Source: Pseudomonas cyclaminis (lineage in GTDB: Bacteria; Pseudomonadota; Gammaproteobacteria; Pseudomonadales; Pseudomonadaceae). Taken from it: a DNA stretch of 64,000 nucleotides. Within the stretch, counting starts at the first letter, position 1, and each line of letters opens with the position of its first letter. The position numbers were made by a program, and so were the translations under genes. A model generated the notes under the pieces. The model saw only the letters and a list, made by a program, of their open reading frames with translations, was not told the origin of the DNA and searched no databases. Location of the stretch: positions 1 to 64,000 of the forward strand of contig NZ_JADDUM010000030.1 of NCBI RefSeq assembly GCF_015163715.1, read 5' to 3'. Positions 1 to 8,486 of this stretch are shown one piece after another.

Positions 1-22
1 TTCGACTTGCCCCCTCCCACCT
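1..22. repeat. Partial REP palindrome at the left edge
   Basis: The window opens on CTTGCCCCCTCCCAC (about 7-21), the right half of the intergenic palindrome seen complete at 7244-7270. The left half lies outside the window. It is non-coding. Confidence 0.5.
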
Positions 23-100
23 TTCAATTGTGTAGACCTTGAGAACCTCAACCAAGCCCGCCATCATGCCTCCCCAATACCCACCACCACCGAGCCCGCC

Positions 101-535
101 GTGCCTGATTCCTACGTTTTCTCTGAGCAAGTCGGCCACCTGCTGCGCAAGGCCTACCAGCGCCACCTGGCGATCTTTCAGCAGAATGTCGGCGACTCCC
201 AGCTCACCGCCGTGCAATTCGTCACCTTGTGCGCGCTGCGCGATCACGGTGCAAGTTCCCTCACCGAGCTGGTCAAGGCCACCGCCGTGGACCAGGCGAC
301 CATTCGCGGCATCGTCGAGCGGCTCAAGGCCAAGGAACTGATCAGCCTGGAGCCCGACCCACAGGACAAGCGCAAAGTGGTGGTGGACCTGTCTGCCGCC
401 GGCGCCGAACTGGTCGCCCAAACCGCCCCCCGCGCCGCGCAGATCAGCGAATTGACCATGAGCAACCTCAACCCCGCCGAGCGCGTAGCGGTGTTGTTTC
501 TGTTGCGCAAGATGATCGACGAGCCCCAGGAGTAA
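101..535 (+). CDS. MarR-family transcriptional regulator
   Basis: A 144-residue protein of normal MarR length, expected to act as a dimeric winged-helix repressor. The recognition-helix region is around residues 47-75 (SLTELVKATAVDQATIRGIV), followed by a wing containing DPQDKRK. I start it at GTG 101 because no in-frame ATG lies upstream. It precedes the molybdenum hydroxylase genes on the same strand, with a hairpin terminator between them and a pair of 19-bp direct repeats (568-586 and 640-658). A role in controlling the hydroxylase is therefore inferred; NicR plays such a part for nicotinate genes in P. putida. The ligand is not evident from the sequence. Confidence 0.85.
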   Translation: MPDSYVFSEQVGHLLRKAYQRHLAIFQQNVGDSQLTAVQFVTLCALRDHGASSLTELVKATAVDQATIRGIVERLKAKELISLEPDPQDKRKVVVDLSAAGAELVAQTAPRAAQISELTMSNLNPAERVAVLFLLRKMIDEPQE

Positions 536-567
536 GCATCCCTGGCACCGTTTTTGCTCTAAGTTCG

Positions 568-658
568 TGTAGTAGCCACTTCATCAGTCGAGTGTGTCGC
601 GAGGCCCCAGGTGCGCGACGCTTTTTTTTGACTATTTTATGTAGTAGGCACTTCATCA
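568..658. promoter_or_regulatory. Two near-identical 19-bp direct repeats upstream of the hydroxylase
   Basis: TGTAGTAGCCACTTCATCA at 568-586 recurs with one mismatch (G for C at the ninth base) at 640-658, a period of 72 bp. One copy lies before the marR terminator hairpin. The other lies just before the small-subunit start codon, partly downstream of a TATTTT stretch (632-637). They could be operators for the MarR protein. That is inference from position and similarity. Confidence 0.45.
596..629 (+). terminator. Rho-independent terminator after marR
   Basis: GTCGCG (596-601) pairs with CGCGAC (614-619) and is followed by a run of eight T. It separates the MarR gene from the hydroxylase operon. 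Confidence 0.65.
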
Positions 659-677
659 ACTGTCACAGGCGAAGCGC

Positions 678-1163
678 ATGATCAGCCAGCACACCACGGT
701 AACGCTTAAGGTTAACGGCCAGCCCAACGAAGTCACGGCCATGGCGGATACCCCGCTGTTGCTGGTGCTGCGCAATGACCTGGCACTCAACGGCCCCAAA
801 TACGGCTGCGGCCTGGGCGAGTGCGGTGCCTGTACCGTGATCATCGATGGTGTGGCGGCCCGTGCCTGTGTGTTCCCGCTGTCGGGCGCCGTGGGGCGCG
901 AGATTGTCACCCTCGAAGGCTTGGGCACGCGCCAGGCGCCGCATCCGGTGCAGCAGGCGTTTATCGATGAGCAGGCCGCACAATGCGGCTACTGCCTCAA
1001 CGGCATGATCATGACCGCCAAGGCTTTGCTCGACCGCAATCCCAACCCCAGCGAAGTCCAGGTCCGTAATGAACTGTCGGGCAACCTCTGCCGCTGCGGC
1101 ACCCATATCGAAATCCTGCGTGCCGTGCTGCGTGCTGCGCGCCTCATGAATGTTGAGGGATGA
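678..1163 (+). CDS. (2Fe-2S)-binding small subunit of molybdenum hydroxylase (NicA/IorA-like)
   Basis: A 161-residue electron-transfer subunit of the xanthine-oxidase family. The N-terminal plant-type ferredoxin cluster ligands are visible in GCGLGECGACTV (about residues 48-60), and the C-terminal helical-domain ligands in CGYCLNGM and CRCGTH. It should pass electrons from the molybdenum subunit to its partner's hemes. The stop overlaps the start of the large-subunit gene by 4 bp (ATGA), indicating translational coupling. Length and partner architecture match NicA of nicotinate dehydrogenase and the small subunit of isoquinoline 1-oxidoreductase. The substrate cannot be fixed because no other nic genes lie nearby. 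Confidence 0.9.
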   Translation: MISQHTTVTLKVNGQPNEVTAMADTPLLLVLRNDLALNGPKYGCGLGECGACTVIIDGVAARACVFPLSGAVGREIVTLEGLGTRQAPHPVQQAFIDEQAAQCGYCLNGMIMTAKALLDRNPNPSEVQVRNELSGNLCRCGTHIEILRAVLRAARLMNVEG

Positions 1164-4100
1164 CCATGACCCTTTCCCGAGACCAGTGGCTGGCCAAGGC
1201 CGGTGTGTTGTTGATCGTCGATGACGTGCTGCCACCGTCGGGCCCGGTGGCCAAGGGCGGCACACCCACGGTCAAACCCAAGGAACTGGGGCTGTTTATC
1301 GCGGTGAACGATGACGGCCTGGTGTACGCCTTTAATGGTCACGTCGACCTGGGCACCGGCATTCGTACGTCGCTGGCGCAGATCGTCGCCGAAGAACTGG
1401 ACCTGACGCTGGAGCAAGTGAAGATGGTGCTCGGCGACACCGAGCGCGTGCCGAACCAGGGCGCGACCATTGCCAGCGCGACGTTGCAGATTTCTGCGGT
1501 GCCGTTGCGCAATGCGGCGGCAGAGGCGCGGCGCTTTTTGCTGGCCCGTGCGGCGGGGCGCTGGGGCGTCAGCACGGCCAGCCTCAAGGTAGAAGCCGGT
1601 GTGATCCAGGCGGCGGACGGGCGCAGCACCACGTATGCGGCACTGGTCAGCGGCCAGCACGACCAACTGCACATCAGCGGCGATGCCCCGCTCAAGGCCA
1701 TTGAAGATTACCGCCTGGTCGGCAAGGGCGCTGCGCGGGTGGATATCCCCGGCAAGGCCACCGGCGAACTGACCTACGTGCACGATATGCGCGTGCCGGG
1801 CATGCTGCACGGCCGGGTGATTCGCCCACCGTATGCCGGTTTGGATTGCGGGGAGTTCGTCGGCAATAGCCTGCTGCGCGTGGATGAAGCCTCCATCGCG
1901 CACATCCCCGGGATTGTCGCGGTGGTGGTGATCCGTGATTTTGTCGGCGTGGTGGCGCTGCGCGAAGAGCAGGCAATCAAGGCCGCCCAAGCGCTGCACG
2001 TGGAGTGGAAACCCTGGAACGACGGGTTGCCCGACATGAGCGACGTGGAACAGGCCATCCGCGACAACCCCCGCGTGCGCCGCACGGTGCTTGACCAGGG
2101 TAACGTCGACGAAGCCCTGGCCAACGCCGCCCAGCGCATGCCGCGCACGTACCTGTGGCCGTATCAGATGCATGGCTCCATCGGCCCGTCCTGCGGTGTC
2201 GCGGACTATCAAGCCACGGGCAGCCGCGTGTGGTCCGGCAGCCAGAACCCGCACCTGCTGCGCGCCGATCTGGCGTGGCTGCTGGAGTGCGATGAAGCGC
2301 TAATCGACGTGATCCGCATGGAAGCCGCCGGTTGCTACGGGCGCAATTGCGCCGATGACGTGTGCGCCGACGCCTTGCTGCTGTCCCGTGCCGTGGGCAA
2401 ACCGGTGCGCGTGCAACTGACCCGCGAACAGGAACATCTGTGGGAACCCAAGGGCACCGCGCAATTGATGGAGGTGGACGGCGGCCTGAATGCCGACGGC
2501 AGCATCGCGGCCTACGACTTTGAAACCAGCTACCCCTCCAACGGTGCGCCGACCCTCGCGCTGCTGCTCACCGGGCGCGTCGAGCCGGTGGCGGCGATGT
2601 TCGAGATGGGTGACCGCACTTCGATCCCGCCCTACGACATCGACAACCTGCGCGTGACCATCAACGACATGGCGCCCATCGTGCGCGCCTCGTGGATGCG
2701 CGGCGTATCGGCGCTGCCCAACACCTTTGCCCATGAATCCTATATCGACGAACTGGCTTTCGCCGCTGGCGTCGACCCGGTGGAATATCGCCTGCGCTAC
2801 CTCAAGGATGAGCGCGCTATCGAGTTGGTGAAATCCACCGCCGAACGCGCCAATTGGTCACCGCGCACTGCGCCGATGCAAACCGCCAATGAAGACCATG
2901 TGCTGCGTGGTCGTGGCTTTGCCTATGCGCGCTACATCCACAGCAAGTTCCCCGGTTTCGGCGCGGCTTGGGCGGCGTGGGTCGCGGACGTGGCCATCGA
3001 CAAGCACACCGGCGATGTGTCGGTGACGCGGGTGGTGATCGGCCACGACTCAGGGATGATGATCAACCCGGCGGGGGTGCAGCATCAGATCCACGGCAAT
3101 GTGATCCAGTCCACCAGCCGCGTGCTCAAGGAACGGGTGACATTTGAAGAGTCGACTGTGGCCAGCAAGGAGTGGGGTGGCTACCCGATCCTGACCTTCC
3201 CCGAAGTGCCGCAGATTGACGTGTTGATGATGCCGCGCCAGGACCAGCCGCCCATGGGCGCGGGTGAGTCGGCCTCGGTGCCCAGTGCGGCGGCGATTGC
3301 CAACGCGATCTATGACGCCACCGGGATTCGGTTTCGCGAGTTGCCGATCACCCCGGAGCGGGTGTTGGCTGCATTGAACGCCGGCACCTTGGGCGAGCCG
3401 GCCAAGTCGCCGCACAAGCGTCGCAATGGTGGTTCGGTGCACTGTTCGCGACCTTGGGCGCAGTGCTCGCCACGGCGTGGCCGTTTCACAGTGAAATCGC
3501 ACCCATCGCACCGCCCAGCGCCGGCACCTGGTCCAAGGCCACCCTGGAACGCGGGCGCTTGCTCGCGGCCCTGGGTGACTGCGCGGTGTGCCACACGGCG
3601 CCGGGCGGCGCGACCAACGCCGGTGGGTTGGCCATGGAAACACCCTTCGGCACGCTGTACAGCAGCAATATCACCCCCGATGTGCAGACGGGGATTGGCG
3701 CCTGGTCGTACCCGGCCTTTGAGCGGGCGATGCGCGATGGCATTGGTCGCGACGGGCGCAACCTGTACCCGGCGTTTCCGTACACGGCGTTCCGCAACAT
3801 CAACGATGCCGACATGCAGGCGCTGTATGCCTACCTGATGTCCCACGCGCCGGTGAGCCAGGCCCCGACGCCGAATGCGATGGGCTTTCCATTCAATCTG
3901 CGGCCGTTGATGGCAGGGTGGAATGCACTGAATCTGTGGCGCGGTGAAATCACCGCGCAGCCGGAGCGCGGTGAGCAATGGAATCGTGGCAATTACCTGG
4001 TCAATGGCCTGGGCCACTGCGCCGCGTGCCACTCGCCGCGCAACCTGCTGGGCGCGGAGAAGGGCGGCAAGGCGTTTCTGGCCGGTGGGGTGGTGGATGG

Positions 4101-4677
4101 CTGGGAGGCACCGGCGTTGAACGGGTTGTCCAAGGCGCCGACGCCATGGACCGAGGATCAACTGTTCAGCTATTTGAGCACGGGTTACTCCGAAGCCCAT
4201 GGTGTGGCGGCGGGGCCGATGGGACCGGTGGTGAGTGAGCTGGCGAAACTGCCCGAGGCGGATATCCGGGCGATGGCGGTGTACCTGGCTTCGTTGAAGG
4301 GTGAAGCCGTTGCCGAAGTGCAGGTGGCGACCTCGGTGCCGAACCCCAATGGCCGGCGCGTATTCGAAGGTTCGTGCAGGGCCTGCCATGCCGATGGCTT
4401 GGGGCCGAAGTTGTTTGGGGTCAGCCCGTCACTGGCCAGCAATACCAATGTGCACAGCGATCAGCCGGACAATCTGATCAAGGTGATTTTGCAGGGGATC
4501 AGCAATCCGGCGACCCGGGACTTGGGGTATATGCCGGGGTTCAGGGACAGTTTGTCGAATAGCCAGGTCACGGATTTGGTTGCGTATTTGCGCGGGCAAT
4601 TTGCGCCGAATGCACCGGCCTGGAAGGGCGTGGAGCAGAAGGTGGCGCACCTGCGAGCCAACCCCGGCACTCACTGA
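1160..4677 (+). CDS. Molybdopterin-binding large subunit fused to tri-heme cytochrome c (NicB-like), frameshifted
   Basis: The first part (1160 to about 3428) is an aldehyde-oxidase/xanthine-dehydrogenase-type molybdopterin subunit, with GHVDLGTGIRTSLAQI near the N-terminus and GAGESASVPSAA near its end. The second part (to 4677) begins with a membrane-like helix (WFGALFATLGAVLATAW) and has three heme-binding CXXCH sites: CAVCH, CAACH and CRACH. NicB of nicotinate dehydrogenase has the same fusion. The two parts are in different frames. Adding one G at about 3428-3429 (reading AAT GGG TGG TTC) joins them into about 1172 residues, close to the family length. The heme tail would feed electrons to the respiratory chain. 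I read the shift as a likely sequence error. Otherwise the gene gives an 892-residue product with a nonsense tail. Confidence 0.8.
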
Positions 4678-4692
4678 ACCCACATTCAGACC

Positions 4693-5346
4693 TCAGTTTG
4701 CCAGGGGAAACGGTGTGACGCCGCGCAGCACCAGATCGGTGATAAACACCAGCCAATCCTGCTGCTGCCCTTTGTGCGCCAGGTCCTCACCCAGGAATGA
4801 GCTGAGGGTATGGCGGTTGGAGTTATAGAAGTAGCACAGCGAGGCGATCATCAAGTACACGTGCTTGAGGTCTACATCCTGACGGAACAGGCCCTGAACC
4901 TGGCCCGCTTCGATGATCGGGCGCAGCACGCCCACGGCTTCCCCTGACAGCCTGCGCATCTCTCCCGACTGCTTGGCGTGCTTGCCCTGGTGCAGGTTTT
5001 CGATGCTCAGGATCGCCACGAACTCCGGGTGCTTGACGTAGTAATTCCAGATAAACGCCACCAGGTCGCGCAAGGCCTGCACCGGTGCCGCCAGGTCCAG
5101 TTTGAGCTTGCTTTCGGCTTGGTTGAATTGCTCGTAGATGTGCTCCAGCACGCAGACGAACAGGTGTTCCTTGCTGCCGAAGTAGTAATAGAGCATGCGG
5201 TCGTTGGAGTCGGCTTCCTTGGAAATGGCATCGACGCGCCCGCCGGAATAGCCGTCGCGGGTGAACACCTTGATCGCCGCCTGCAAGATGCGCGCACGGG
5301 TCTGGTCGGCCTGTTGGGCACGGATACCGGTCTTCTTGATCACCAT
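4693..5346 (-). CDS. TetR/AcrR-family transcriptional regulator
   Basis: A 217-residue TetR-type repressor. The N-terminal helix-turn-helix covers about residues 13-60 (TRARILQAAIKVFTRDGYSG, then DRMLYYYFGSKEHLF), followed by a helical ligand-binding half. A longer reading frame begins at 5442, but the ATG at 5346 (MVIKKTG) gives the usual family N-terminus. It is convergent with the hydroxylase operon and divergent from ggt, with about 160 bp between, so it may regulate itself and ggt. The ligand is unknown. Confidence 0.85.
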   Translation of the reverse strand: MVIKKTGIRAQQADQTRARILQAAIKVFTRDGYSGGRVDAISKEADSNDRMLYYYFGSKEHLFVCVLEHIYEQFNQAESKLKLDLAAPVQALRDLVAFIWNYYVKHPEFVAILSIENLHQGKHAKQSGEMRRLSGEAVGVLRPIIEAGQVQGLFRQDVDLKHVYLMIASLCYFYNSNRHTLSSFLGEDLAHKGQQQDWLVFITDLVLRGVTPFPLAN

Positions 5347-5506
5347 GTCTAAGCGCCTTGCACGACAGTCAGGGCGCGAAATATAGCATGGGCTTTTTTC
5401 GGTCCGTTCCATGACCGACAAGTTCTGTAATAAAAACGCCATTGCGCTGGGGATTAAATCTGCGGCGGGCTATTTTGGTGCGTCTCAACAACTAGAGTAG
5501 CCATGG

Positions 5507-7231
5507 ATGAAATACCAACCCTTCAGCCGTACCTTGATTGCCACTGCCCTGGTGTTGACGGTCAGTGGTGTACAGGCCGCTTCCCAGGCCCCGGTGGCCG
5601 GTGAAAATGGCATGGTGGTGACGGCCCAGCATTTGGCAACTCATGTCGGCGTGGATGTACTCAAGGCCGGCGGCAATGCAGTGGATGCGGCCGTGGCCGT
5701 GGGCTACGCGCTGGCGGTGGTGTACCCGGCGGCGGGTAACCTGGGCGGCGGCGGCTTCATGACCGTGCAACTGGCGGACGGACGCAAGACCTTCCTCGAC
5801 TTCCGCGAAAAAGCCCCGCTGGCCGCCACCGCGAACATGTACCTGGACAAGGACGGCAACGTCATCGAAGGCCTCAGCGCCAAGGGCCACCTCGCCGTAG
5901 GCGTGCCCGGCACCGTGTCGGGCATGGAACTGGCGCTGAGCAAGTACGGCACCCTCAAGCGCGCCCAGGTGATTGCCCCGGCGATCAAGCTGGCGGAAAA
6001 CGGCTTCGCCCTGGAACAAGGCGATATCGACCTGCTGCACACCGCCACCGGCGAGTTCGAGAAAGACAAGGACCTGCGCGGCATCTTCCTGCACAACGGC
6101 CAACCCATGCAGGTCGGCCAGAAACTGGTGCAGAAAGACCTGGCCAAAACCCTCAAGGAAATCTCCGCCAAGGGCACAGACGGTTTCTATAAAGGGTGGG
6201 TCGCCAAGGCCCTGGTGGATTCCAGCCAGGCTGGCAAGGGCATCATCACCCAGGCTGATCTCGACAAATACAAGACCCGTGAACTGGCGCCCATCGAGTG
6301 CGATTACCGTGGCTACCACGTCGTCTCCGCGCCGCCGCCAAGCTCGGGCGGCGTCGTGATCTGCCAGATCATGAACATCCTTGAAGGCTACCCGATGGCC
6401 GACCTGGGCTATCACTCGGCCCAAGGCCTGCACTATCAGATCGAAGCCATGCGCCACGCCTATGTGGACCGCAACAGCTACCTCGGCGACCCGGACTTCG
6501 TGAAGAACCCGATCGAGCATCTGCTGGATAAAAACTACGCCGCCAAACTGCGCGCAGCCATCGAACCGCAAAAGGCCGGGGATTCCCAGGCGATCAAACC
6601 GGGTGTCTCGCCCCATGAAGGCAACAACACCACTCACTACTCCATCGTCGACAAGTGGGGCAATGCGGTCTCCGTCACCTACACCCTCAACGACTGGTTC
6701 GGCGCGGGCGTGATGGCGAGCAAGACCGGTGTGATCCTCAACGATGAAATGGACGACTTCACCGTCAAGGTCGGCGTGCCGAACATGTACGGGCTGGTGC
6801 AGGGTGAAGCCAACGCCATCGCCCCAGGCAAGGCGCCGCTGTCGTCGATGAGCCCGACCATCGTGACCAAGGATGGCAAGGCCGTGATGGTGGTGGGTAC
6901 GCCGGGTGGCAGCCGCATTATCACCGCGACCTTGCTGACCATCTTGAACGTGATCGACTACAAGATGAACATCCAGGAAACCGTGGACGCGCCGCGTTTC
7001 CACCAGCAGTGGATGCCGGACACCACCAACCTTGAGACCTTTGCCGTCAGCCCGGACACCCAGAAACTTCTGGAAAGCTGGGGTCACAAGTTTGCCGGGC
7101 CGCAGGATGCGAACCATTTGGCGGCGATCCTGGTGGGCGCGCCTGCATTGGGTGGCAAGCCGGTGGGTAACAATCGCTTCTATGGTGCGAACGACCCACG
7201 TCGTAACACGGGCCTGTCCCTGGGCTACTGA
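5507..7231 (+). CDS. ggt: Gamma-glutamyltransferase precursor
   Basis: A 574-residue periplasmic N-terminal nucleophile hydrolase that cleaves or transfers the gamma-glutamyl group of glutathione and related compounds. It has a signal peptide (MKYQPFSRTLIATALVLTVS, cleavage near VQA-ASQ). The conserved N-terminal GGNAVDAAVA and GNLGGGGFM segments are present. The autoprocessing site is N374/T375 within NNTTHYSIVD, so T375 would become the small-subunit nucleophile. The oxyanion-hole and substrate region SSMSPTIV and GTPGGSRI follow. Length and all motifs are intact. I start at the second of two overlapping ATGs (5507). It is a single gene, followed by a REP palindrome. Confidence 0.95.
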   Translation: MKYQPFSRTLIATALVLTVSGVQAASQAPVAGENGMVVTAQHLATHVGVDVLKAGGNAVDAAVAVGYALAVVYPAAGNLGGGGFMTVQLADGRKTFLDFREKAPLAATANMYLDKDGNVIEGLSAKGHLAVGVPGTVSGMELALSKYGTLKRAQVIAPAIKLAENGFALEQGDIDLLHTATGEFEKDKDLRGIFLHNGQPMQVGQKLVQKDLAKTLKEISAKGTDGFYKGWVAKALVDSSQAGKGIITQADLDKYKTRELAPIECDYRGYHVVSAPPPSSGGVVICQIMNILEGYPMADLGYHSAQGLHYQIEAMRHAYVDRNSYLGDPDFVKNPIEHLLDKNYAAKLRAAIEPQKAGDSQAIKPGVSPHEGNNTTHYSIVDKWGNAVSVTYTLNDWFGAGVMASKTGVILNDEMDDFTVKVGVPNMYGLVQGEANAIAPGKAPLSSMSPTIVTKDGKAVMVVGTPGGSRIITATLLTILNVIDYKMNIQETVDAPRFHQQWMPDTTNLETFAVSPDTQKLLESWGHKFAGPQDANHLAAILVGAPALGGKPVGNNRFYGANDPRRNTGLSLGY

Positions 7232-7243
7232 AGCCTGACGAAT

Positions 7244-7270
7244 GTGGGAGGGGGCTTGCCCGCTCCCACA
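7244..7270. repeat. REP palindrome (P. fluorescens type)
   Basis: TGTGGGAGGGGGCTTGCCCG continued by CTCCCACA forms a near-perfect hairpin (TGTGGGAG pairs with CTCCCACA) between the ends of the convergent ggt and NR-kinase genes. The core GTGGGAG...CTTGCC...CTCCCAC is the common intergenic repeat of the P. fluorescens group. Confidence 0.8.
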
Positions 7271-7281
7271 GTAAGGCAGTG

Positions 7282-7806
7282 TTAAGGTTCAAGCAGGTGT
7301 TCCACTGCCGCAAACGCCGCAGCGCGGCGTGCCTCCCAATCCCCACGAATCACCACCACCGGCTGCTGATGCTGCTGCATCCACTCCAGGCTTTGCTGGA
7401 AAAACTCGCGTCGATCTTCCAGCTCCGGCTGGCAGCGTTGGCCATCGGCCGTCCACTCCACATCTTCCGGCGAGAGCAGCAGGTGCAGGTCGTAATGACG
7501 GGCCAGCAGCTCATCGTCGAGCCATGCCGGGCAGTCGCCGAACAGGGTCTGGCTCCATAGCGTGTTGGTGAGCAGGTGGGTGTCGAGGATCAGCAGGCGC
7601 GGGTATTCGGCACGGGCCGCGTCTTCCCAGGCCAGTTGGCCACGGGCGATGGCCGGGATATCTGCCAGGCATGTATCGCGCTGATGGTGATCGATGAAAT
7701 GGCGTACATATTCGCCGACCATCAACCCGCCGAAGTGCGCATGCAACTCAGCCGCCAGCCAGCTTTTGCCACTGGATTCGGGCCCCGCCAGCACCACTAC
7801 CTTCAT
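7282..7806 (-). CDS. AAA-family ATPase / NadR-like ribosylnicotinamide kinase
   Basis: A 174-residue P-loop kinase with Walker A GPESSGKSWLA near the N-terminus and an internal LLILDTHLL segment. It resembles the kinase domain of NadR, which phosphorylates nicotinamide riboside. I start at ATG 7806 (MKVVVLAG) rather than an upstream in-frame codon. The start overlaps the pnuC stop by 4 bp, so the two are translationally coupled. A transporter plus kinase pair fits nicotinamide riboside salvage into NAD. The function is inferred from this pairing and the P-loop. Confidence 0.8.
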   Translation of the reverse strand: MKVVVLAGPESSGKSWLAAELHAHFGGLMVGEYVRHFIDHHQRDTCLADIPAIARGQLAWEDAARAEYPRLLILDTHLLTNTLWSQTLFGDCPAWLDDELLARHYDLHLLLSPEDVEWTADGQRCQPELEDRREFFQQSLEWMQQHQQPVVVIRGDWEARRAAAFAAVEHLLEP

Positions 7807-8366
7807 GGTTGCAGCGCCGGATCGGCACGCCATTCGCGCCAGCCTTGTATGGCGATCACGGTGAATAGCGCATAGAGACCGGCGGTGAGGTACAGGCCTT
7901 TATAGAGGAACAGCCCGACGAAGATTACATCCACGGCAATCCATAACGGCCAGCATTGCACGCGTTTCTGCGCCATCCACATTTGCGCCACCAGGCTGAA
8001 GCCGGTGAGGGCGGCGTCGAGCCAGGGTTGCGCGGCATCGGTCCAGTGGGCCATGGCGGCGCCGAGCAGCAGGCTGCCCACCGCGCCGATCGCCAGGCTG
8101 GTCATGATTGCCGGCGCGCCCAGGCTCGTGACCTGGCGGCCCTGCCTGACCTCGCCGGCACGGGTCCACTGCCACCAGCCATAGACTTGCAGCGCGGCGT
8201 AGATCACTTGCAGCAGCATGTCGGAATAGAGTTTCACGTCGTAGAACACCCAGGTGTACAGCAACACCATCACCAGGCCGATGGGCCAGCACCAGGGGTT
8301 TTGCTTGACCGTGAGCCAGACAGCGATCACCCCCAGGGCAGCGGCGAACAGTTCAAGCCCGGACAT
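7803..8366 (-). CDS. pnuC: PnuC-family nicotinamide riboside transporter
   Basis: A 187-residue inner-membrane protein with about seven hydrophobic helices. The PnuC family segments include WLTVKQNPWCWPIG near the N-terminus, LLQVIYAALQVYGWWQW centrally, and WIAVDVIFVGLFLYKGLYLT near the C-terminus. It should carry nicotinamide riboside across the inner membrane by facilitated diffusion, trapped by the coupled downstream kinase. No riboswitch was recognised in the leader. A REP hairpin lies between this gene and the chemoreceptor upstream. Confidence 0.92.
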   Translation of the reverse strand: MSGLELFAAALGVIAVWLTVKQNPWCWPIGLVMVLLYTWVFYDVKLYSDMLLQVIYAALQVYGWWQWTRAGEVRQGRQVTSLGAPAIMTSLAIGAVGSLLLGAAMAHWTDAAQPWLDAALTGFSLVAQMWMAQKRVQCWPLWIAVDVIFVGLFLYKGLYLTAGLYALFTVIAIQGWREWRADPALQP

Positions 8367-8440
8367 GGTGATTCCTTGGGGGAGTGGGAGAGGGCGGTGA
8401 TTGTAACCAAAGACGCTAGCCTGTTGGAGTCGGGTGTTGT

Positions 8441-8471
8441 TGTGGTGAGGGGTGCAAACCCGCTCACCACA
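8441..8471. repeat. REP-like palindrome
   Basis: TGTGGTGAGGGGTGCAAACC followed by CGCTCACCACA gives TGTGGTGAG...CTCACCACA arms. It is a variant of the REP at 7244-7270 and lies just beyond the stop of the chemoreceptor gene. No T-run follows on either strand, so it is a repeat rather than a standard terminator. Confidence 0.7.
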
Positions 8472-8486
8472 TATCCCTTGACAGGG

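Noticed and set aside
989-2254. 421-codon open frame on minus within the hydroxylase genes
   Set aside because: Low-complexity His/Arg/Gln-rich shadow of the molybdenum hydroxylase.
5492-7117. 541-codon open frame on minus opposite ggt
   Set aside because: Antisense shadow of an intact gamma-glutamyltransferase gene. The translation has no domain.
8441-8471. Hairpin as terminator of the chemoreceptor gene
   Set aside because: No T-run on either strand. Sequence matches the REP type instead.
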